The notes beneath the pieces were generated by a model that saw nothing but the letters and a program-made list of their open reading frames with translations, had not been told where the DNA came from and made no database searches. DNA of 64,000 nucleotides, taken from assembly GCA_946800325.1 (NCBI GenBank), contig OX326959.1:9134501-9198500 (forward strand), read 5' to 3'. Below, piece by piece: positions 11,349 to 24,040 of the stretch (its first letter is position 1; every line of letters begins with the position of its first letter). Source of the stretch: Luzula sylvatica. Its lineage: Eukaryota > Streptophyta > Magnoliopsida > Poales > Juncaceae. The translations under genes and the position numbers were made by a program.

Positions 11349-14300
11349 TTTGTTAATTAACTTTTTTAACAATGGAGATGTGTACATTTAGTATCAATAT
11401 TTGAATTAGTTTTTTTTTTTTTTTTTTTTTGTAATTTGTTAATTGTTAGTTGGACTTTTTTTTATGTATACAAATAAAATATTTGAATCACAAAAGTAAC
11501 AAGTTTTGCGGATTTAAAAAAAAAAGCTAAGTTTTGTGGATAAATTACAAAGGGGAAATTTACTTTGTACCCCAAGATTTCACCACCATATCCTATGTAT
11601 CTTAACATGAAAATTAACATAACATACATAATTAACAATTGATTAATTAATATTGTTTAAGAGTTGTTAATTTAGAAAAAGTTAATTACATAATTAATAA
11701 ACATGTGATATGTAATTAACATATCTTTAAATTAAATAAATAAATTAATTGTTAATCATGCGCTTCTATGTTAATTTAAAAACTAATATATAAGATGAAA
11801 AACAAATCTTGGTGATGCTACAGAGTACAGACAGGTATATACACTGATATTATAATTTTTAATTTTATATAACATTATATGTTATTATTTATTATTTTTG
11901 AATTTTTGAATATTATATGTTACTCAGAATAAACTATTTTGAACATGTTAGATGTATATTTGGATATATAATTAGTATCACCTGAATTTGATTTTCATCT
12001 ATCGGTATCTCAAAGACGGGTATCTTAGTTTCCTAATTTACCCAAAAAACATATTATTTTTGTGATTTCAACCTTTTTATTTATTTGTACATATATACAG
12101 AAAAATTCGTTGTTTGTTTTGCCTTAGTCTTGGAATGATTATTATTAAATTTGTATTTTGTATTTAAAATGCGAAACTGATTTTGGAAATTGGCAAAGCG
12201 AAAAAAATCGATGATGCGTATAAATTTAATATATCTAGATAGGGAAGAAAAAATTATAATATTGATGCCTGTATATTCCAAATGAATTATTATATAATTA
12301 ATAATATCTTTTGTCAGTATATGAATATTATTAATAAGCTGGCAGTGTGCAAATAGTTTATTAATGAATTATTGGAATATTTCTTTAGTTTATGATAATC
12401 TCACAAAAAATAATTATTTCGATGTAGATATTATTAGTATTACTATTCTTCAGAGAAAAAAAATCATTTTAATTGTACTAGATTGATTGTGTAAATTTCA
12501 TTTTTTTTGTTGTTGCATAGAGCTCAAACCTTCACGCTCTGTTAATAAATGTTCAGTTTAAAAAATGTTTTATAATGTATTTTGTTGGAATATTAATATT
12601 GATCATATGTTGGCACTTGGCAGCATGCAAATTACTAACTATTGGGTCATTGCATTAATTAATTATTTTAGGGCGGAAACCTAGAAAAATAAATATATTA
12701 AGTTTATATAGAAATTTAGCATTTCTGGAGAAATTGGCAATTGATTCAAATCGTGCACAAACTCTTTAGATTGTAGAATTAATACACAAAATATAAATTA
12801 ATTTATCTATCAAGAATCAAGATAAGAATTACATTAAAGAACTAATAATTAACAATAATAACGAGTTCCTTCACTCTTTTTAATATTGTATCCTCTTTCT
12901 GATTATTTATTCTTATTTGAAAAGAAGAGAGAATTCTAATTTCTGCATCTTGCCAAATATGAGCTCGAATCTTCATATTTTTATTTAAATATTCCAAAGA
13001 AATTGGAATCATATTCTCTGCAATTAAACTAGTTATTTGATTTGAATGATTGTGAGATTGGAAAAAGTACACAAAACCCCTATAAATCCAAATTGAAATA
13101 GACTGATTCGGTATTAATTGATAAAGCCTTTAACAAGACTCTTAATCCCTATCCTAAATTATTTTGAAATATTATGAATACTACTAGATAATACTCGCAC
13201 TACGTGTCGAATATATTAATTTGATGCACTATTTTTTTTTATCAAAATAATATTATTTAGACTATATTACACTAATCATTTAGAGCTCATTTATGAGTAA
13301 TCATGTTCTGGTATAAAATAATTAATTTTTTATCATCAAATACGAATACATATATTAGTACATCAATATAATAACATATGAAATATATGACAATTTTACG
13401 AAAAGAACATGGAAAAAACATGACATTGTTTCTCACGTTAGTCCCCGCAATACAAAATATTGAAATATCGAACCATACATTACTCTATGCACCCAAATAT
13501 AATTATATAATACTAACAATTATCTTGTTGCCAAAAAACCAATAATAACTACAAACTATATCATTTAACAGTCAAAATAATCAAAGAATAATATCAAAAT
13601 ATAATACTATGAAGTTGTTTTCAAATATTTTTAGTGTCAACCACCAATGTTTTAAATAACGCATAGTAGGAAAACGTTGTTTTACATTTAATTAGCAGTT
13701 AGTTTTAGTGAATGATGTAGAACCGCTTCACTATTACAGTTGGCATTGAGCACAAAGAAGATTTTTTTACGTGATGTACATAAATACAAATTAACATCAA
13801 ATATCATATAAAATATAATACGACTAAATGTCCCATAATATTATCAGGTACAAACTCCAAAATCAAATTCTTGTCCAAATATACCACGTAGTTATTAATA
13901 GCATAATTCAAATGTCCCTAATTGAAAATAAATAATAAGTTCACCTGTCTAATAAAATCATCGAAAAATACATAATTAATACATTGGTCACTAGAATTAT
14001 TACAAAAAGTTTAATAATTTATTTTACACGTCAGGTGTAGAACATCACACATCCATTAGAGCTTCATGTTCTTCTTTGGACGAAACGGATGAAAGAAACT
14101 CCTCGGCATCGTCTTAACAAAAAAAAAAAAATCTTTTTCCAACAAAGAAGAGCTAAGATCAAAATTAAAAAATCAATTGAGATTTTTGTTTTATTTTGTG
14201 ATGTGTAATAATAAACTATTGCAAAATAATAAATCAATCAAAAAATAAATATAGTGTAGCACCGCCGCAAACCATTAAATATGAGCGCTTCACGCTATAA

Positions 14301-14417
14301 CATTTTTGCTATAGCATCCTAGCATAACAAAACACTATAACAATGTAAACGGAACGGACATAGTCGCATAATGGTCAAATAGTATATGTTTATGTTTATG
14401 TTTTATTTTTACATATA
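11349..14417. other. AT-rich intergenic region
   Basis: 3' flank of the kelch gene followed by about 3 kb of AT-rich DNA. Only short open frames are present, without recognisable domains or a plausible exon chain. No RNA gene or bounded mobile element was recognised. Confidence 0.55.
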
Positions 14418-14602
14418 CATATTGATGAGCGGGTTTTTGTCGTGTAAAATATGTCGTTGTGGTAAAACCCCGAACAATCAACAAAATTTTGTAATCTAAG
14501 TTTGTACAGTGGCAAATGTATAGATTCGTTCCACGGGGAGCAATTGCGTCAAAATTTGGATCAAAATGGATGAGAAATAACGAAGAAAACTCACAGAAGG
14601 TA

Positions 14603-14943
14603 GTCCGTTACAACGGAAGTGGGTTCCGTTACAACGGACTTGAGTGAAAATTCTGTCGCTAAAGTGAGATGAACGTCCGTTACAACGGAGATTAGTCCGT
14701 TACAACGGAAAAGGTTAGTCCGTTATAACGGACAGCAACAGCGTTACAACGGATTGGTTAATCCGTTACAACGAACTACTATTTCCGTTACAACGCACTA
14801 GTATTGGACTATTTGAGTGGAAATCCTGGTGAGTCCGTTACAACGGAGTTAAGTTGCGTTACAACGGAGTACCAACAGACTGAAAGTTAGGTACAAACCG
14901 TTGAGTCCGTTGTAACGCAGTTCAAGTTCCGTTATAACGGAAG
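14603..14943. repeat. Cluster of 12 CCGTT-AACGG palindromes
   Basis: Twelve copies of the near-palindrome TCCGTTACAACGGA or variants (TATAACGG, TGTAACGC, GCGTTAC) start at about 14604, 14625, 14676, 14696, 14719, 14741, 14762, 14784, 14834, 14856, 14906 and 14928. Spacing is irregular (about 20-50 bp) and the intervening sequence is unrelated. Each copy is two inverted AACGG half-sites, the core bound by plant MYB factors, separated by 2 bases. This is a set of discrete palindromes rather than a tandem satellite. Confidence 0.9.
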
Positions 14944-15581
14944 TATTTCTGGAATTCTGGTTTGAGTTTTGATTTGAGACTTGAATTAAAGGTTTGTTTT
15001 GAGATTGAATTAAGTAAGATTAAACTGAGTTTTAAGGCAGAAATTGAGAGCAAAAGCTTAAGTAAAAGAACAAGTTTTAGAACAAAGATTCGATTCAAGT
15101 AAACAAGAAACTAAAGATTCATTAAAACCGAGAATTCTTTACACAAACCCAATTTCGAATTTAAACTACAAGAATTACAAGAAAGGAAAGAAAACACCTA
15201 GAGAGATGAAGGAAGCTTCGAGTCTCGTCTTGGATGCCTTCTCCGTTGCTTGAGATGCTAGAAAGCTAGTCGCCTCACACAACGTTTCCTTTCGTACCGA
15301 TCCACTCGCCAATCGAAGAAAGCTCCGTACCGGTTGAGTGAACTCGAGATTGCAAGAAGTCCAATTGGAAGAAAGCTTCCGAGTGGAATAGCGTATACTT
15401 GACTTCTTGCTTGCGTGGATTCGGATGAAGAAAGCTCCACCTCAATCCTCGCAACTCGATCTTCGTCGAAGTGTAAACCGATTCACCGAATGAAGTAAGC
15501 TTCTATTCGGTGATCGATTTTAGAAAATTATCGTTCGTATTTGCGATTCTTGTGTGTTCTTGAAAGTTCTTGGACTTGCTT

Positions 15582-15582
<1 letters not shown>

Positions 15583-15657
<75 letters not shown>
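15583..15657. repeat. (GA)n microsatellite, about 75 bp
   Basis: Almost pure GA dinucleotides inside the solo LTR, in the predicted transcribed leader (CT-rich on the minus strand). The open frame across it is repeat-derived. Confidence 0.95.
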
Positions 15658-15659
<2 letters not shown>

Positions 15660-16134
15660 GGCGTAAAAGAGTGTGAAAAGAACGTCCTAAACTCGTGGCC
15701 CTTGTGGTCATATTTATAGCACTCATGGAGTCTTCTTATTGGCCACGAGTTGGTGGAGAGGATTGGGGGTAAGGAAGTAATTCCCACCAAAGGTAGGTGG
15801 GCAGGATAAGGGCTAAGGATTGAGTGGTTTTCGTGTAAACTTTTGTGTAAGTTTTCATCATGATAATTGTTTGCCTCCCGTCTCATTCAAGTACCGAATA
15901 TATCGATGTAATATATCGTTTTCACTCCTCTCGACGTGTTGGAGACAACTACACTCTCGAAATTCCCAGAAATTCCTTCTAATACTTGTGATTAAGCAAT
16001 AAAACACACTTAGTGAAGAAATATTCATGTTATCTCAAATATGATTAATAAAATATATATAATTGATCTTCACAAGGGCTAAAATCCCTAAATTAAGCAT
16101 TAAATTTATGCCTTATTTTCTTCACATCACATAT

Positions 16135-16604
16135 ACAAATATGAATATTATCTGAATACATATGCGTGAATACATATGCGATTCAGATATTATACGAGCG
16201 GTTCACATATTAACGGATACAAATAAGTTATTGTACTACAATTATATTATTTATTAAAAAACATATCCAACGACAAAAAACTCACTACAAATATTAAATT
16301 AATCCTAAATATTATTTTTTTTAAATAAAAAAATTATTAATAAAAAAATTACGCCAATATGGATAGTAAGCTTTTCTCTTCTTCGAGATAATAAAATATC
16401 AATTATGAAAACAATAACAGAAAATCACAAACAAAATTACAAAGAAATAAAAAAAAACAAAAAATATTTATGCCCAAAAAAAATCCATATCCGTAGCCAA
16501 TATCCATTGATTCCATTCGGATATGAATAATTTATTGAATACGAATATTTTTTTGCAAACAATTACGATCCCTTCAAATAATATTTGCCTTGTTTACACC
16601 CTTA
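16135..16604. other. Short spacer between solo LTR and SINE/copia nest
   Basis: AT-rich; contains repeated GAATACATATGCG motifs near 16155-16185. No gene or element boundary identified. Confidence 0.5.
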
Positions 16605-16646
16605 TTATGTAACTCAAGTTTTTTTTTTGACGGGTTTTGAACTCGG

Positions 16647-17662
16647 TGATGGAGAATATCCTCGACCCCGGGCCCGCGCAGCGGAATGAAGGCCCGGTCC
16701 GATTCCCCGATTCCCGAGATCACGCCATGACTTCGAGGGTACGATGCGAATAGAAGGATAGATCTATACCAGCGTGAAATTGATCACGCACGAAGGGTTG
16801 ATCGCCGCCTTCTATCTCCTGTCACGTTGGTGACAATCCGCGCGTCCCATACCACGCGTCTTTCACCGTTCGTTGACCGTCTTCTCACTCCTTGAGTCGA
16901 TCACAATCCAAGAGCCACAATTGTCGCTCCTCTACTTGTATCCACCGTGAGTCGCAAGACGTCGGTCGCGGATGCACCTGCCTAGACGATGCACCGGCGA
17001 ACTTGCTCGATCTAATCGATTCTCTATTACTCGAGAAACTCCTTTCTCGATTTCTCTCTCTTCGCACCCTTTCACTCACTAAAGATCAAATCTGAATTTG
17101 CTCTTTTTCTTGTGTATATTGGGCAGAATAATCAATTGCTTAGAATTATTCAACTGATGAATTCCATTCCTTAGTGAAGATGAGAGAGAAAATCCTATTT
17201 ATACCTAAATAGGATAAGGATTAGCCAAAAGGCATGTATATCCAATATACACCCTTTCACACAGAAAACTGTATGAACCTGTTCAGTATTCTGTCCAGAC
17301 GAAATTGATAAATTTCTCTGACAGAAAATCAACCAACACGAAAGTTGTAGATAATCTTATTATCTACACAACCCAATTTGGCCCAGCCCAATTGGAGTTC
17401 GTATGCAAAAGTTATGACTGTTTTACTAACTATATGTCATACTGTTGCACCCTTTCGGTATTTCACAGAAACGACACTTATACTTCGTTCATATGAAATA
17501 TATTTCTATATGAAGGTTGTAGATAATCTCATTATCTATCTAACCCAATTTGAACCATTCTAATTGGATTTTCCCACTGAACGTTATGGCCACGAATGTA
17601 CGACTACATTCGTTTATCCTTGTGTACACTTTTACGGTTGATCCGAAACTGTATTTCTTTCA
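16647..17662 (-). repeat. LTR, element-3' copy of the copia retrotransposon
   Basis: TGATGGAGAATATCC to TTTCTTTCA (plus reading). A minus-strand TATA box TATAAATA lies at 17204-17197. Two TAGATAAT-nnn-ATTATCTA palindromes lie at 17348-17366 and 17520-17538. Short open frames in it are LTR sequence, not genes. Confidence 0.92.
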
Positions 17663-20600
17663 GTCTCCCACTCAATTTCAGATCTACCTAAAAGGTACTC
17701 ATGCATATCCAATACGCACGATTTTAGAGAATATAGCTCACGTATCAAATACCAAGCTATGCACATCCAATGTGCCGATTTTATGATCAAGCCCGACTTA
17801 GTACGACTCGTTGTGTGACCATGTAGGTTCGACTTAACGATGGTAGTAGGTTGTTTCCAATGCCTACAAGCTCATGAGCGGGATCTAGTCACTCCATCAT
17901 AGCTACCCATGTTAAACGAAAAATGATTGTGATCATTGTGCCTATCTCGAATAGCGGTTACTAGTTCTCTTGTTTACGATATCCGTTAATCAAAAGGCAT
18001 GGTAATAGTCATCCTTATAATTTGATTAACTACACTTATTCCCCGATTCCGAGTTGAGTTAACAAATTTCAATCGATATTAACCATTAATATCATTGACC
18101 GTGGCCACGGTTTTCGTTAATCGACTCATCGAGCGGCGCCTAAGAGATATCTCTTCCTTTCGGAATAAACAATTCCTATCTTGGAGACTCACATTGAATT
18201 CCGTGTTTCGGACAATACCCAATGATGACCCTTTTAACTCCCTGTTACGGTGAGCGTAAGATCATATCAAAGCATTGTGTTACGCACGTAACGCAATCAA
18301 TGATCCCTCAAGTATGAAGAATCTAAAACCCCATCCGTCGCAAGTCCATCTATAATGACTAAACCATGTCATGGTCTCGCGGCTTCGGTCATATCCAATA
18401 CATGTAACCTAACATATATCTACGTTCCCGATTCGACAAACTCCTTTGTCCCATGATTAGCAAAACATAATCATCTCCTCGGCAAACGTACTAGTGTACG
18501 CGTTCAGTCTATTCCCTTGTAATAGTAATGCTTCTCTCTTAAGCAAACTGACCCGCGACTAGGGATGTTTAGAAATGACACTTTAAGTGTGACGGTTTCG
18601 CTGCACATGGTCCTCAACCATGTCGACGTCCACACAAGCTCAAATCAGGGTTCATGTAACAATCATATTACACAACCCGCACACAGTTTTCATATAAGGT
18701 GAATGCATGAAAATTTAAGTAAACAAAATTTTTAAAAGGGATACATTCATATGGACTAAGTATTTGGGTGATACAACGTTTACCTATGGGTATCTCCATA
18801 CTCACAACCTGCGAGGACTATCGTATTAGATAACTACACTCTACTCTCTTCTTCCTCCTCTAGGTATCTCCATACCCATAGTCATCGCATGACAGTCACG
18901 CGCGACTAGAGAGAGCGGTTTTGTAAACGGGTCCGCACGTTCCCGCTAGTGTTAATCTTCTGCAGGATTGGAACATTTCCAATACCCACGATCACATCTT
19001 TTCGCAAAATTTCATGGATCAATGAAATTTTCTGAGTATTAGTTAGAAGTGGTTGTGACCTCGGCATTTTTGGCTTGTACTATTGCGTTTCACGCAATAA
19101 ACAACCATAAATCCGATAACTCGTGGCTACGAGAGTTTGGTCATGTATCCTTGATCCATACCACTTCTTTTTGCGATTAATAACCGCAATATACTCGCCT
19201 CCGTAAATAGAATCATAAACTATTGGTCTTGTGGAACCTTTCCACATAACCGAGTTTTCATTTAAGCAAAACATGTACACACTTTGTGATCGAAAGTCGT
19301 GCTACATATTTGGACGTGCTTAATCTTTGGAAACTGTTGTTGTTATATCTCTTTATAACCAACACGTCCTCCACACCATTATAGATAAAAAATCCTGAAT
19401 TCTTTCGCAAAGTATTCAAGGATAAACCTCACCGCTATCAATACAAATCTCGATGGGTTTAAATATACATAACCATTATGTATATATTTGTATAACCATT
19501 ATACATTCACAAGAGTTAGTCTCATGTAATCGAATTACATTCAAACTCATGTGATTCCCACGAATTGTATTGAAGGTGAATTAGACGCTTTATTTGTACG
19601 ACAGATAGCCACATACATATCATGACAGATATAATAGATCCTAACATCAAAATGTAAGGCATCATATTATTACTTTTCGCGCTGCTTGATGTCTCACATC
19701 GAGCCGTTGAAAATTTCTGTCATTCGACATTTCGATTTAACTCCTCCAAGGAGTTTACATGTTGAAAACCATTTTCAACAATATGTCGATATATGTGCTA
19801 TAAAATAGAACGAGGAACTTCTTAGATCTATCCTATAGATCTTCACGCTTATTTCATAAGCGGTCTCGTCTAAATCCTTTGTCGTTACAAGAAATATAAC
19901 GCAACTCCCACTAACCTTCATGTGTACACAAAGTTTCCATTCGTTTCGACAATTTTATAACAGTTTATAACTTCGTCAAAAACGAATATTCCAATTCCGA
20001 GAAGCTTTCTCTAATCCATCATATGGATCGTTAAAGCGTGCATATCTTATCCCCGATTCTTATGAATCGACAAAACCGTAAGGTTGTGTCAAGTACACAT
20101 CCTTTCATAAAATTTCTGTCAAGAAATTCGGTTTTGACATTCATTTTGCCACATCACATATTCATAATACGCGACCATGGCAAGCAGAATTTCGAGAATG
20201 GGAAAGCATGGCAACAAGCGAAAACGTTTCTGCATAGTCCGACTATGAATTGCATGAAACTTTTCGCAAAAAGCCTCGCTTTACATATATGCGTATTCCT
20301 ATCCATGCCGGTTCTTCATCTTGAAAAACTCACTCACATTTCACGGGTCTAACCCAGAAAGTAATGAAATCAAGTTCTAAACTTGATAATTTACATGGAT
20401 CGAATCTCAGATTTCATGACACCATGTCATGTGGAATCAACTTTTCATAGCATCCTTGTAGGATATCGAATCATCATATGATTTCGATCTATTATCATTA
20501 GCCACGATAAATTCGTATTTACCGGCTTATGATATAGCCTACTAAATCTACGAAAAATTCCTTTGTGTGTTCGACTTGCGTTCATCAATTCTTGATGAAG

Positions 20601-23292
20601 CCATGTCAACTTTCATCGGTACAATGTTCATTTTCAGATCTCGAACTCTTTCGAGATTTATTCTACTCCCACTAGCCCGCATAGAGATAAATGGCACCAA
20701 GTTCCAAACTTGTGCGCATCTAGTCCTCCTCCAAGAAGGCATCTCTTCGAGCCACGAAAATCTCATTTTCGTTGGGACGTTAGAACTAATACCCTTTAGT
20801 TTCCTTAAGGATAAACGAACAATTTCCAGATTTGGGATTGAGTTTAACCGAAACAAATTTCGAAATACACTCACATCCTCAAATCTGTACAAGTGACAAC
20901 TTCGGAACCATTCCGATCCATATCTCATATGGCGTCTTTTGTACCGATTAGAAGGTTTATGGTCCATATCTCATATGCAACCATTCATTAGTGCCGCTGT
21001 CTCAAGGGCGTATCCCCAAAATATTTTTGGGAGATCCTATTGGCTTATCATTTATCGAACCATGTCCAACATGCGTTCATTTCCTCTTTTCGGACACATC
21101 TCAATGTTCCAAATGAAGACAATCGTGAAACGATTCCACAATCATAAATGATCATCAATATTCATAACTCAAATATCGCATCTTCGATCCTATCGAAAGG
21201 TCTAGCTCAAATACTCGTCTTCTCGATCCTATCGAAAAGCTCTGATTTTCTTGCTTAGTTGATTTCGTATTTCGTTTTTGAAACTCTTTGAACCTTTCAA
21301 AAGTCTCTGTTTCGGCACGCATTAAATAGATATTTTCATATCTACTTTAACCGTCCATAAACGTAACAAAATACCGATAGCCTCCTCTTGCCTCGGAACT
21401 TATCGGAACATCATATGTAAATATAATTTCCAATAATTCGCTGGATCTTTCTCCAATACTTTGGAGAATGATGCCCTTTGTCGTTTTGCCTAATAAATAA
21501 GTATTGCATTAATCAATCAAATCTAATTCGAATGATTCTAGCATTCCATCACATGGAATCTAGATACGCGTATCTCGTTTATATGGCCAAGACGGCAATG
21601 CCAAAAGAAGCAATCAACTTCTAGGTTTAATCCTCCTCGGATTTCACCATTCTTTGAGTCATTAGTTTGGACAACTCTTTGTCCGAACTCTCCATTTTGG
21701 AAAACATTTTCCCAAAATACCCTTAGACATACATTTCTTTCGATCCCGCTTTTGAATTACAAGGACATCCACGCATCTATATGCATTGGATTCCTCGGAT
21801 ACTCTGAGCATCTCCAATTCAAATTTAAATCGCATCATATGCAATTTCGGGATCGACTTATCTATCGAATGCATATGATATTCGGTCACGAACATCAAAT
21901 CTCGTACCATCAACACACGAGTGTTAATCAAAGACCCATAAGGCGTCTCAAAATTAACCTACTCTTTGAGCCGCATCGAACCATTCAACGCGCTCTAGCT
22001 CTTGAAACTATTTCATGAGCGTTGTGTTTTACTTTCATATACACCCGAATTCTCAAAACAATTTTGAGAAATTTGCGTCTATACATGCCACCACAAGGCA
22101 CGTAATATCGTTCGATTCCTTCTTAAAGTTTATCGAACCCGGCTTTCTCTAAAGCCAATGCCTCGAGCCCCGAATCTACCATTTCCGTGTCCAACACGTT
22201 CCTTTAAGTCTAAAGAACTATTCTTTAACTATCAAGGTTAATCATGGTAATTCCGGCCCAAAAGCTATCTATCATATCGATCTCTACGATATATTTGGTG
22301 TTGCTTGAAAACATAATTCTAAACGGATGATGAAGATTAACTCCTAACCGTGCGTACTTAATCTATATGCTTATATGATGAATATATGATAGTGTTATTT
22401 TATCGAATCGATAACCCTCATACCGATACGGGACTCCAAGTCCATAACACTCAAGACCCATATTTTACGATCCTCCCATAAGTGACTATGGCCGACAAAT
22501 GAGATCTCGATATTTTAGGTAGGATTATATCCAATCGCATCCAATGCGATTCTTGAACCGTTATAAGATTTCGGTGATGAATCGTATCCAATACAATCCC
22601 AGTTCCGTGTGTGCATCCTATCTATGCCCCGAACTCCAATCGGATTGGCTTGGACGGTTAAGTCACAACCATATCCATCGTATCGTTCAATTGAACTACT
22701 CACGTGCCCGACTATGGCCTGAAACCACGTGAATCCCCAATTAACGCTTACCACCCGCATCAATATATACAATAGTACGTGCCCGACTATGGCCTGAAAC
22801 CACGCACTATGTCATATCAATCTCGATGGTTGTGGATATGGAAGGCATTTCCATGACTTAAATATTATGAGGGATCATGCCATTTCATGTTTCTAAATTC
22901 GTGACATAATCATATTATATCACTATCACAAGATTTGTAAATGCATATGATTTATTTAGGGAGATTAATTATTCTAAATAATTAATTATCTAATATGCTA
23001 GAATGTTTGATGCCGATCAAATCGATATAAAGAACTCAAAATTCCGAGCTTCGTAGCCAAAGTTATCGCGAAAACAAAAACAGCATCCAGAGAAGGGTCC
23101 GTTATAACGGACTTCCCCATCCGTTCTAACGCAAGGGCCGTGGGGCGCGAGAAAACCTCGCCCGGGACGCGTCCGGGGCGCCAAAAACTGCCCCGGGGCG
23201 GCAGAAAAACTGTTTTTCTGCACCCTTTCGGTATTTCATTAGAACGACACTAATACTTCGCTCAAATGAAATATATTACAACATGAAAGTTC

Positions 23293-23700
23293 TAGATAAT
23301 CTCATTATCTAACTAACCCAATTTGAACCATTCAAATCGGAATTTTCTACTGAAAGTTATACCAGTTTTAGTAAAATACGAACAAATGAAAAGGTAAGTT
23401 TATCCAATAAACACCTTTTCAACCAGAAAACTACAGACACCTTTTCAGTATTCTGTTGAAAGAAAAATATTAAATTGTTCCAACCGACTTTGAACGTGAA
23501 TGAAAGTTCTAGATAATCTTATTATCTAACTAACCCAATTGGATTGGACTCAATTGGAGTTTCGATGCGACATATACGGACGTTTTAGTCTCTGTATGTC
23601 AAACAGTCGCACCCTTTCAGTATTCCATAAAAACGACACTGATAATTCGTTCAAATGAAAAAACTTTCTGTATCAAAGTCCTAGATAATCCCATTATCTA
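23293..23700. repeat. Repeated ~52-nt modules with TAGATAAT/ATTATCTA palindrome in the copia leader
   Basis: Palindromes TAGATAAT-nnn-ATTATCTA lie at 23293-23311, 23510-23528 and 23682-23700. Each is followed by (A)ACCCAATTTGAACCA-like text and preceded by a GTATTTCA...AACGACACT block. The same module occurs twice in each LTR, seven copies in the element. The leader also holds one perfect GTCCGTTATAACGGAC palindrome near 23098. Confidence 0.85.
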
Positions 23701-24040
23701 ACTACGCCAATTTGATCCAATCAATTTGGAGTTTCCCACTGAAAATTATCTTAGTTTTACTCACTGTTTCGTATTCTAATTTTCTGCAGATTTTGCCGTT
23801 TCGTCCGTTTTCGCTCGTTTCCAAAACGATAAATCATGAAACCTTTTCACGATCATTCCTAGATACTCTCAATCAACTTTTGATCGATCTCTAGCGAATT
23901 CCACTTGTGATTTTAACGGAATTTGACTTTCTCTATATGTAACATCATGCAAACGGGTACGAACTTTGATAACCCGTGCGTATATCTAATATACGACTAT
24001 GATTCGATCCTCGAATCGATGGCGATCGCTCTGATACCAC

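Larger units (their letters stand above)
14423..16129 (-). mobile_element. Solo LTR of an LTR retrotransposon (TGATG...CATCA), 5-bp TSD
   Basis: The 1,707-bp segment begins TGATGAGCGG and ends CTTCACATCA; TGATG/CATCA are perfect terminal inverted repeats. It is flanked by CATAT at 14418-14422 and 16130-16134. There is no internal domain or second LTR. A TATA box GCTATAAATA on the minus strand (15720-15711), followed by a pyrimidine-rich leader (the GA run at 15583-15657 seen from the other strand), suggests minus orientation. It contains the palindrome cluster 14603-14943 and several CGAAGAAAGCTYC repeats (15310-15440). Confidence 0.8.

Noticed and set aside
14603..14943. CRISPR-like array of short palindromic repeats
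   Set aside because: Repeats are ~14 bp, variable, irregularly spaced, inside a plant LTR; no cas genes and a eukaryotic context.
15503..15886. 127-codon minus-strand ORF with a long Leu-Ser run
   Set aside because: The run is the (GA)n microsatellite read on the other strand, inside a solo LTR.
16885..17095. Overlapping Arg/Ser-rich ORFs, repeated at 24279-24489
   Set aside because: They lie in both LTRs of the copia element at the same place; LTR sequence, not genes.
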